Below the pieces are notes generated by a model. The model ran no database searches. It saw only the letters and a program-made list of their open reading frames with translations, and was not told the origin of the DNA. Positions 1 through 5,864 of a DNA stretch of 9,627 bases are shown piece by piece. Origin of the DNA: Paracoccaceae bacterium (GTDB lineage Bacteria; Pseudomonadota; Alphaproteobacteria; Rhodobacterales; Rhodobacteraceae); NCBI GenBank assembly GCA_019090405.1, contig JAHRVZ010000124.1, positions 1 through 9,627 on the forward strand, read 5' to 3'. The position numbers and the translations under genes were made by a program. The number at the start of each line of letters is the position of its first letter. The first letter of the stretch is position 1.

Positions 1-2
1 CG

Positions 3-104
3 CAACCACAACAGGTTGACGTCGCGGAAGCACCGCAGGATGAGACTGACCCAGAGCAGGACCGGATCGAAATTCCGGCGTTTTTAAGACGCCAGGCGAA
101 CTGA
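3..104 (+). CDS. ftsZ: Cell division protein FtsZ, C-terminal end (partial)
   Basis: This is the 3' end of a gene that begins before the window; 33 codons and a TGA stop are visible. The translation ends EIPAFLRRQAN, which matches the conserved C-terminal peptide of alphaproteobacterial FtsZ, the segment that docks the tubulin-like division GTPase to membrane anchors such as FtsA. The preceding residues are acidic and Gln/Pro-rich, as expected for the variable linker. The GTPase domain is outside the window, so the call rests on the terminal peptide and on lpxC lying immediately downstream, a classical arrangement at the end of the division and cell-wall cluster. A terminator follows directly. 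Confidence 0.85.
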   Translation, partial: QPQQVDVAEAPQDETDPEQDRIEIPAFLRRQAN

Positions 105-129
105 TACCTGTCACAAATTACCTGGAACG

Positions 130-154
130 GGCCACCATTTGGTGGCCTTTTCTT
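130..154 (+). terminator. Rho-independent terminator of ftsZ
   Basis: A perfect 7-bp stem GGCCACC / GGTGGCC (130-136 with 141-147) with loop ATTT is followed at once by TTTTCTT. An A-T pair can extend the stem into the loop. It lies 25 bases after the ftsZ stop, so most division-cluster transcripts should end here and lpxC would need its own promoter. Confidence 0.85.
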
Positions 155-199
155 ATTGCAAAACAACACCTAAGCAAGATGTAGGCAGGGAATTGCCGA

Positions 200-231
200 T
201 TTGTAACAGCGATGTTTCAGTCCGTTACAAA
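200..231. promoter_or_regulatory. Inverted repeat TTTGTAAC-N16-GTTACAAA in the lpxC leader
   Basis: Two perfect 8-base arms, 200-207 and 224-231, are separated by 16 bases, a centre-to-centre distance of 24 bp. The pair lies 90-120 bases upstream of the lpxC start and downstream of the ftsZ terminator, where the lpxC promoter should be. The spacing is long for a simple hairpin and would suit a dimeric regulator or two cooperating dimers. No strong sigma-70 -35/-10 pair could be assigned around it. The binding protein is unknown; a regulatory role is inference. Confidence 0.4.
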
Positions 232-319
232 GATTGTGTTGTGACCTGCAAGGCGCTCGCTTACCTGAATTGTCAACAAGGCCCGCTGCGGGTCGGGAAA
301 CAAAAATCAGAGGCTGCAG

Positions 320-1240
320 TTGCAAAATACGTTATCTTCATCCGTTGTTTTTGAAGGAACCGGGCTCCATAGTGGCGCGCCGGTACGTATGGTTCTGCGC
401 GCCGCACCGGCCAATCATGGTATCTGGTTTCAACGCGTCGACATTCGAATCGGCGATACGATGGTTCCTGCGATCTGGGATGCCGTGGACCGATCACCTC
501 TTTGCACACGTCTGTTCAACAACGCCGGTGTGTCCGTTTCAACCGTAGAACATCTGATGGCTGCATTGACCGGCTGCGGTATTCACAATGCGCTGATTGA
601 AATTGACGGCCCCGAAGTTCCGATTCTTGACGGGTCGGCCGCTCCGTTTGTGCGTGGGATCATGGCGCAAGGTCTGCGCTCGCAGGATGCAGCACTTTGG
701 GCGATTGAGGTGCTGAAACCTGTGACTGTCGAAAAGGATGGTGCCCGTGCGACATTGTTGCCAGCAGACAGCCTTGAAATCGAATTTCACATCGACTTTC
801 AGGATGCCGCGATTGGGCGTCAAAGCAAGAATTTGAAAATGGCCAACGGTGCTTTCGCCCGCGAGTTGTGTGACAGCCGTACTTTCTGTCGTCAGAGTGA
901 CGTAGATGTGATGCATGAAAACGGGCTTGCTTTGGGTGGTACACTGGAAAACGCGGTCGTCGTGGATGGCGACGACGTCCTAAGCCCCGGCGGTTTCCGC
1001 CACTCAGACGAAGCAGTGCGGCACAAAATGCTGGATGCTTTGGGCGATCTGGCACTGGCCGGGAATCCGATTTTGGGCCGTTATGTTGGCGAACGGGCCG
1101 GCCATTCGCTGACCAACACGTTGCTGCGCGCCTTGTTTGCCACACCGGATGCGATGCGGTTGGTGAAATGTGACCAAAAAACCGCTGCGGATTTACCTGG
1201 ATACGGTCTGGTTTGGGCCGAAATCCCCGAAGTCGCCTGA
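320..1240 (+). CDS. lpxC: UDP-3-O-acyl-N-acetylglucosamine deacetylase LpxC
   Basis: LpxC is a cytoplasmic zinc amidase that removes the acetyl group from UDP-3-O-acyl-GlcNAc, the first committed step of lipid A synthesis. The 306-residue length is normal for the family. The N-terminus contains GTGLHSG (13-19). Zinc ligands by family alignment are His78 in VEHLMAAL, and His235 and Asp239 in HKMLDALGDL; catalytic Glu77 precedes His78 and His262 (GHS) matches the second catalytic histidine. The start is TTG: it gives MQNTLSSSVVFEGTGLHSG, which fits family N-termini, and AGAGG at 309-313 sits 6 bases upstream. No ATG or GTG gives a comparable start. The gene stands between the ftsZ terminator and a promoter-like sequence before bamD, so it may be its own transcription unit. 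The weak start codon may limit translation; that is inference. Confidence 0.97.
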   Translation: MQNTLSSSVVFEGTGLHSGAPVRMVLRAAPANHGIWFQRVDIRIGDTMVPAIWDAVDRSPLCTRLFNNAGVSVSTVEHLMAALTGCGIHNALIEIDGPEVPILDGSAAPFVRGIMAQGLRSQDAALWAIEVLKPVTVEKDGARATLLPADSLEIEFHIDFQDAAIGRQSKNLKMANGAFARELCDSRTFCRQSDVDVMHENGLALGGTLENAVVVDGDDVLSPGGFRHSDEAVRHKMLDALGDLALAGNPILGRYVGERAGHSLTNTLLRALFATPDAMRLVKCDQKTAADLPGYGLVWAEIPEVA

Positions 1241-1278
1241 GAAAACATTAACTCCACCTCTGACAATGCTTTAAGACG

Positions 1279-1307
1279 TTTTGCAGCGCAAATTTATGTG
1301 CTAGACC
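1279..1307 (+). promoter_or_regulatory. Possible sigma-70 promoter for bamD
   Basis: TTTTGC (1279-1284) and TAGACC (1302-1307) are 17 bases apart. The -10-like hexamer is preceded by TGC, giving an extended -10 character (TGCTAGACC). It lies about 65 bases before the bamD start in a 129-base gap. Both hexamers are imperfect, so this is a tentative reading. Confidence 0.3.
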
Positions 1308-1369
1308 GTTGCCAATTGGTTTAATACCGTCGGGTAAAACCCATAATGAGACGACAAGGGTAGGCGAGC

Positions 1370-2221
1370 ATGTTTGGCGGTTGGTTTGGGGCCAGAATTT
1401 TAGGCACATTATTGATTCTCGGCGTCCTTGCAGGATGCGGTGATAAAACCGGTGTTACAGCGGATGGTGAATTCGCGCTTGAGAGTTTCACTCCCGAGCA
1501 AATTTTTGAACGCGGCGAGTTTGAGCTGGCGCGCAGCAAATACGAAGACGCCGCCTATTATTTCTCTGAAATCGAACGGTTGTACCCCTATTCAAGCTGG
1601 GCCAAACGCGCACTGATCATGCAGGCCTTTTCACTGCATCAGGGCAAAGACTATCCCAACAGCCGCTCGGCTGCGCAAAGGTTCATAGATTTTTACCCAA
1701 CAGACGAAGACGCAGCCTATGCGCAATATCTGCTGGCGCTAAGCTATTATGACCAAATTGACGAAGTTGGTCGGGATCAGGGGCTGACCTATCAGGCGTT
1801 GCAGTCATTGCGCACCGTGATCGAGGTTTATCCTGACAGCGAATATACGACGTCGGCCATCCTGAAATTTGATCTGGCCTTTGACCATCTGGCCAGCAAG
1901 GAAATGGAAGTCGGGCGTTATTATCTGCGCCGCGATCACTATAGTTCAGCGATCAACAGGTTCCGGGTTGTTGTCGAAGATTTCCAAACCACCAGCCACA
2001 CACCCGAAGCGTTACACCGTCTGGTCGAAGCCTATTTGTCGCTTGGCCTGACAAACGAAGCCCAGACCGCAGGCGCTATTCTGGGGTACAATTATCAATC
2101 TACCCAATGGTATGAAGACAGCTATAAATTGTTGACCAGCCAAGGGCTTGCGATGAAAAGCAAGGGTAATAACTGGTTAAGTCAGATTTATCGCCAGACC
2201 CTAAAAGGCCAGTGGATATAA
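1370..2221 (+). CDS. bamD: Outer membrane assembly lipoprotein BamD
   Basis: BamD is an essential lipoprotein of the Bam complex, which folds beta-barrel proteins into the outer membrane; it works from the periplasmic face with BamA. The N-terminus is a lipoprotein signal: a hydrophobic stretch to residue 19, then lipobox LAGC with Cys23 as the acylated residue. Gly24 at +2 gives no inner-membrane retention signal. The rest is helical with tetratricopeptide-like repeats, for example FERGEFELARSKYEDAAYYF near residue 46, repeats ending in LYPYS and DFYPTDE, and VIEVYPDSEYT further on. At 283 residues it has the usual alphaproteobacterial size. The ATG is preceded by AAGGG (1356-1360, spacing 9). 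recN begins 37 bases after the stop, suggesting cotranscription. Confidence 0.93.
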   Translation: MFGGWFGARILGTLLILGVLAGCGDKTGVTADGEFALESFTPEQIFERGEFELARSKYEDAAYYFSEIERLYPYSSWAKRALIMQAFSLHQGKDYPNSRSAAQRFIDFYPTDEDAAYAQYLLALSYYDQIDEVGRDQGLTYQALQSLRTVIEVYPDSEYTTSAILKFDLAFDHLASKEMEVGRYYLRRDHYSSAINRFRVVVEDFQTTSHTPEALHRLVEAYLSLGLTNEAQTAGAILGYNYQSTQWYEDSYKLLTSQGLAMKSKGNNWLSQIYRQTLKGQWI

Positions 2222-2226
2222 GGCGC

Positions 2227-2243
2227 GGTGGGTTTCACCCACC
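2227..2243 (+). repeat. Short hairpin GGTGGGT-TTC-ACCCACC between bamD and recN
   Basis: A perfect 7-bp stem with a TTC loop fills much of the 37-base gap and ends 4 bases before the recN Shine-Dalgarno-like AGG (2248-2250). There is no T-tract after it, so it does not look like a normal terminator. The GGTGGG...CCCACC core followed by CTAC resembles a dispersed intergenic hairpin that I recall from many proteobacterial genomes. It could stabilise the upstream mRNA end, attenuate recN, or be a REP-like element. Confidence 0.6.
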
Positions 2244-2258
2244 CTACAGGTAACACCT

Positions 2259-3908
2259 ATGCTGCGCGTTTTGGACATTCGGGATATGTTAATTATCGAC
2301 CGGTTGGAGCTGTCGTTCCAACCCGGTCTGAATGTGCTGACCGGGGAAACCGGAGCGGGTAAATCCATATTGCTTGATTCACTGGGCTTTGTGCTTGGTT
2401 GGCGTGGCCGGGCCGAATTGGTCCGTCAGGGTGCGGCGCAGGGCGAAGTGACCGCTGTGTTTGATCTACCCAAGGACCACCCGGCGCGCGGCGTTATGGA
2501 TGAGGCCGGGTTGCCGGTGTCGGATGAACTGATCCTGCGGCGAATCAACACCGTTGAGGGGCGCAAAACCGCGTGGGTCAATGACCGGCGCTGCTCGGGC
2601 GAGGTGCTGCGCGCTTTGTCTGAGACACTTGTTGAATTGCATGGCCAGCATGATGACCGTGGCCTGTTGAACCCGCGTGGGCATCGCGCGTTGCTTGATA
2701 CGTTTGCCGGGCTTGATGAACAACGCGCCGCGACACGTGCGGCATGGAACCAGACCTCAGTCGCTCGCAAAGCGGTTCAGGAAACGCAGGACGCATTGGA
2801 CGCGGTGCGCTCTGAAGAAGAATTTCTGCGTCATTCGGTCTCTGAACTGGATGAGCTGGCGCCACAACCGGGGGAAGATGCGGAACTGGATGCAAGTCGG
2901 CGGATGATGCAGGGGGCTGAACGCATCCGTGATGATGTGGCCCGCGCATATGCGTTGCTGGGTGGTGACGGTGCCGAAGGGTCCATCGGCGAAGCGATGC
3001 GCTGGTTGGACGGGACTGTGGATCAGGCCAGCGGGATGCTTGAGGCACCTTTGGCCGCATTGAACCGCGCAATGATCGAATTAGGAGAGGCGCAGTCGGG
3101 CGTCAGTCAATCCCTGGACGCGTTGCAGTTCAGCACCTCTGATCTTGAGGACGCCGAAGAACGGCTATTTGCTATTCGAGCGTTGGCGCGCAAACATGAT
3201 GTGACCCCCGACGATCTTGCGGATTTTGCCGGGACTTTACGGGCCAAGCTGGCCGCACTTGAGGCAGGTGATGCCGATCTGGCCACCTGTAAGGCTGATC
3301 TGCTTAAGGCCGAGAAAATTTACGATGCGGTTGCCGATACACTTAGCAACGCGCGGCGCGAGGCTGCGGGGCGTCTTGATCAGGATGTGACCCGCGAACT
3401 TGCGCCACTGAAAATGGAACGCGCGGTGTTTGAAACCGTTATTGAGGTGGCTGATCCCGGCCCTGACGGGCGCGATAGCGTGGCCTTTCGGGTTGCAACA
3501 AATCCGGGGGCACCGGCAGGAGCATTGAACAAGATCGCATCCGGAGGCGAGCTTAGCCGGTTTATGCTGGCGCTTAAGGTGTGCCTGACTGGTGAACGCA
3601 GCGGGCTTACGATGATCTTTGACGAAATTGATCGCGGCATTGGCGGCGCAACTGCGGATGCGGTTGGGCGGCGACTGGCCAGTCTGGCGGCAGGTGGTCA
3701 AGTTCTGGTTGTGACCCATTCACCGCAAGTAGCGGCACAGGGAGCGTTTCACTGGCAGGTTCAGAAACGGGTGACGGATGGGATGACCCTGTCCACGGTT
3801 GTGCCGTTGCAGGACAAAGACCGGGTTGATGAAATTGCCCGGATGTTGGCAGGTGATACCGTTACAGCCGCGGCACGCGCGGCGGCAGAGGCGTTGTTGG
3901 CAGGCTAA
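2259..3908 (+). CDS. recN: DNA repair protein RecN
   Basis: RecN is an SMC-like cytoplasmic ATPase that acts at double-strand breaks in recombinational repair. The 549-residue length is typical. An N-terminal half ATPase carries Walker A GETGAGKS (29-36), and QHDDRG near residue 130 follows a family pattern. The middle, roughly residues 155-385, is rich in Ala, Glu, Asp and Arg with heptad-like character, matching the short coiled-coil arms. The C-terminal half ATPase has the ABC signature SGGELSR (428-434), Walker B ending in IFDEID with Asp455-Glu456, and the H-loop VTHSPQ with His487. The start MLRVLDIRDMLIIDRLELSF is the standard RecN opening; AGG lies 8 bases upstream. The gene follows bamD in the same direction. 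No SOS-box-like site was recognised directly upstream, so expression may depend on the bamD transcript. Confidence 0.97.
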   Translation: MLRVLDIRDMLIIDRLELSFQPGLNVLTGETGAGKSILLDSLGFVLGWRGRAELVRQGAAQGEVTAVFDLPKDHPARGVMDEAGLPVSDELILRRINTVEGRKTAWVNDRRCSGEVLRALSETLVELHGQHDDRGLLNPRGHRALLDTFAGLDEQRAATRAAWNQTSVARKAVQETQDALDAVRSEEEFLRHSVSELDELAPQPGEDAELDASRRMMQGAERIRDDVARAYALLGGDGAEGSIGEAMRWLDGTVDQASGMLEAPLAALNRAMIELGEAQSGVSQSLDALQFSTSDLEDAEERLFAIRALARKHDVTPDDLADFAGTLRAKLAALEAGDADLATCKADLLKAEKIYDAVADTLSNARREAAGRLDQDVTRELAPLKMERAVFETVIEVADPGPDGRDSVAFRVATNPGAPAGALNKIASGGELSRFMLALKVCLTGERSGLTMIFDEIDRGIGGATADAVGRRLASLAAGGQVLVVTHSPQVAAQGAFHWQVQKRVTDGMTLSTVVPLQDKDRVDEIARMLAGDTVTAAARAAAEALLAG

Positions 3909-3962
3909 GGGCGGGCAATATCGTCATATGTCGGGTGTTTTGTCTTTTCCCGTCGGCGTGGC

Positions 3963-3999
3963 TGTCCTACACATTAGTTGTCCTACACAGGGGCTGTCC
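3963..3999 (+). repeat. 16-bp-period direct repeats TGTCCTACACA upstream of clc
   Basis: TGTCCTACACA occurs at 3963-3973 and again, identically, at 3979-3989. A third partial copy TGTCC begins at 3995, so the start-to-start period is 16 bp in each step. The array lies 29-65 bases before the chosen clc start, in promoter or leader position. It could be a set of half-sites for a regulator or a small tandem duplication. No firm -35/-10 pair is seen. Confidence 0.5.
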
Positions 4000-4027
4000 C
4001 GTAACAAATGTGCAAAGGGCCGGAATT

Positions 4028-5695
4028 ATGCGTAACCTGATTTCCCGGCAAATTGATCAGGCGATGATCCGCTGCGCAAGCGGTTGGGAAATCCTGCGTC
4101 GCCAAGGGGCGGGGCACATACGATTCTGGTTGATAGCATTGTTTATCGGGATTGCTGCTGGCTTTGCGGCTCTCTGGTTCCGAAAGGGTATCAATTTTCT
4201 ACAATCTAAGTTGTACGGCACTGATGATGTACATTTTTTGCATAGTCATGCTGAATCCGTTCCTTGGATCTGGATTCTACTTCTTCCGATTTTCGGAGGT
4301 TTGATTGTCGGGATAATTCTGGATCGCTTTACCCCTGATGGCCGGGTTCGGTCGGTGGCGGATGTGATCGAGGGTGCGGCGCTGCATGATGGGCGGGTCG
4401 AGACCAAAGCCGGGCTGGCATCAATGGTTGCGTCGTTTATTACGCTTAGTTCTGGCGGCTCATCGGGGCGAGAAGGCCCGGTCGTGCATATGGCCGGGGT
4501 TTTGGCAACCTGGGTTAGCAACCGAATCCACGCTGACGGCATTACCGGGCGGGATCTTTTGGGCTGCGCCGTGGCGGCTGCTGTATCAGCAAGTTTTAAT
4601 GCCCCGATTGCCGGTGCCCTGTTTGCGCTTGAGGTGGTATTGCGCCATTTCGCGGTTCACGCCTTTGCCCCGATTGTCATAGCCTCGGTGGCAGGAACAG
4701 TGATCACGCGGTTGGAATTTGGCGATGTGACTGAATTTGCCCTTTCGTCAGATTTGGCCTTGCAGTTTTATTACGAGCTGCCGGCATTTATAATCCTTGG
4801 CCTGCTTTGCGGATTGATTTCGGTGCTGTTGATGCATTCAATATTCTGGGTTGAAAGCATGGGGAATCGTATTCAGGACAGCACAGGTATGCCGCGATGG
4901 CTGCGTCCGGCAATTGCCGGCGGCATGCTGGGCGGGATAGCAATCTGGTTTCCGTCGATCATCGGCGTTGGCTATGAAACAACCTCTTTGGCGCTAAAGG
5001 GCGACATACTTTTTCATCAGGCAGTTGTGTTTGCAGTTCTAAAGGTTGTGGCAGTGTCTATCACCATTGGCGGGCGCATGGGCGGCGGCGTGTTTTCACC
5101 GTCGCTGATGATCGGCGCGTTGACTGGGCTGGCTTTTGGTCTGGTCGCCACAAGTATTTTGCCAGATGTCTCTGGAACCGCGACGCTTTATGCCTTTGCC
5201 GGGATGGGTGCGGTGGCGGCTGCGGTGCTAGGAGCGCCGATTTCGACGACGCTGATCGTGTTTGAGCTGACGGGTGATTGGCAAATTGGTCTGGCGGTGA
5301 TGGTGTCGGTGTCCATGTCCACAGCGCTTGCATCGCGCTTGGTGAACGGGTCGTTTTTCCTGACACATCTAGAACGGCGCAATGTCCGATTGGCGGCGGG
5401 TCCGCAGGCCTATTTGTTGTCGATGTTTCGGGCCTCGTCTGTCATGCGCGAGGTCTCTGAGGTTGACGAGGCCGCGTGCTGGCAGATGGTCGAGGATGGC
5501 GTCTATATTGATGTGGCCGCGACGTTAGAGGTGGCCATGCCAATGTTTGATCGTACCGGGATCGAGTATGTCCCGGTGGTGTCTTTAAGCGGTGAGAAAG
5601 CAGCGCCAGAATTACGTGGCGCGTTGTTTCATGTGGATGCGCTAAAGGCGTATAACCGGGCATTGGCAGCGACGGCAGCAGAAGAACATTCCTGA
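4028..5695 (+). CDS. ClC-family chloride channel or H+/Cl- antiporter
   Basis: This is an inner-membrane ClC anion transporter of 555 residues: a membrane domain of about 450 residues plus a cytoplasmic tail. ClC motifs in order are GREGP (147-151) with the gating glutamate Glu149, FNAPIAGALFALE (190-202), and GGVFSP (353-358). The tail (about 453-555) resembles a degenerate CBS region, ending in GALFHVDALKAYNRAL. Relative to the E. coli antiporter, the GSGIP loop reads VRSVA (107-111), the internal proton glutamate (E203) is Val203, and the chloride-binding tyrosine (Y445) is Phe444; alignment was by eye. Substrate and mechanism (channel or exchanger) therefore cannot be called. The ATG at 4028 has AAAGGG 8 bases upstream and starts MRNLISRQIDQAM; a GTG at 3935 in the same frame would add 31 residues but has no good ribosome site and runs through the repeat array. 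It lies 119 bases after recN. Confidence 0.9.
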   Translation: MRNLISRQIDQAMIRCASGWEILRRQGAGHIRFWLIALFIGIAAGFAALWFRKGINFLQSKLYGTDDVHFLHSHAESVPWIWILLLPIFGGLIVGIILDRFTPDGRVRSVADVIEGAALHDGRVETKAGLASMVASFITLSSGGSSGREGPVVHMAGVLATWVSNRIHADGITGRDLLGCAVAAAVSASFNAPIAGALFALEVVLRHFAVHAFAPIVIASVAGTVITRLEFGDVTEFALSSDLALQFYYELPAFIILGLLCGLISVLLMHSIFWVESMGNRIQDSTGMPRWLRPAIAGGMLGGIAIWFPSIIGVGYETTSLALKGDILFHQAVVFAVLKVVAVSITIGGRMGGGVFSPSLMIGALTGLAFGLVATSILPDVSGTATLYAFAGMGAVAAAVLGAPISTTLIVFELTGDWQIGLAVMVSVSMSTALASRLVNGSFFLTHLERRNVRLAAGPQAYLLSMFRASSVMREVSEVDEAACWQMVEDGVYIDVAATLEVAMPMFDRTGIEYVPVVSLSGEKAAPELRGALFHVDALKAYNRALAATAAEEHS

Positions 5696-5724
5696 CAAAA
5701 CACAAAAGGCGCGCCCAGTGGGGT

Positions 5725-5738
5725 TTTGGTATTCCAAA
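5725..5738. promoter_or_regulatory. GntR-like palindrome TTTGGTATTCCAAA upstream of the dehydratase
   Basis: The arms TTTGG (5725-5729) and CCAAA (5734-5738) flank TATT. The form TTGGTATnCCAA is close to operators of FadR-subfamily GntR regulators, for example the UxuR/ExuR type with TTGGTATACCAA, which control sugar-acid catabolism. It lies just upstream of a promoter-like pair and about 127 bases before the dehydratase start. Function is inference from sequence likeness and gene context. Confidence 0.45.
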
Positions 5739-5743
5739 CTACA

Positions 5744-5772
5744 GTGTCACTTTAGTCTTAGGTTTGTATAGT
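5744..5772 (+). promoter_or_regulatory. Possible sigma-70 promoter of the dehydratase gene
   Basis: GTGTCA (5744-5749) and TATAGT (5767-5772) are separated by 17 bases; the -10 matches TATAAT at five of six positions and the -35 matches TTGACA at four. Transcription would start near 5780, giving a leader of about 85 bases. The palindrome at 5725-5738 adjoins the -35. Confidence 0.45.
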
Positions 5773-5864
5773 CGCACGGAACCAAATTCATTGATCCAAG
5801 GCCTGACGCAAGCAGCTAGTCTGCCAGTTCCGATCCAATGATGAAGAGGCAGGAGTTCAGCCAG

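Noticed and set aside
239..267. A weak TTGTGA-N17-TACCTG pair as lpxC promoter.
   Set aside because: The -10 matches at only two positions; not enough to call.
281..292. A small CCCG-CTG-CGGG hairpin shortly before the lpxC ribosome site.
   Set aside because: Four base pairs are too few to support a regulatory structure.
539..1145. Minus-strand open frames of 125 and 161 codons opposite lpxC.
   Set aside because: Low-complexity antisense translations of a conserved gene, with no family motifs.
3935..4027. A GTG start giving a ClC protein 31 residues longer.
   Set aside because: The extension has no good ribosome site and is not ClC-like, while ATG 4028 has AAAGGG at proper spacing.
3928..4035. 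A 35-codon ATG frame that overlaps the first bases of the clc gene, a possible leader peptide.
   Set aside because: The only purine-rich sequence is too far upstream, the product resembles nothing, and it runs through the repeat array; likely a chance frame.
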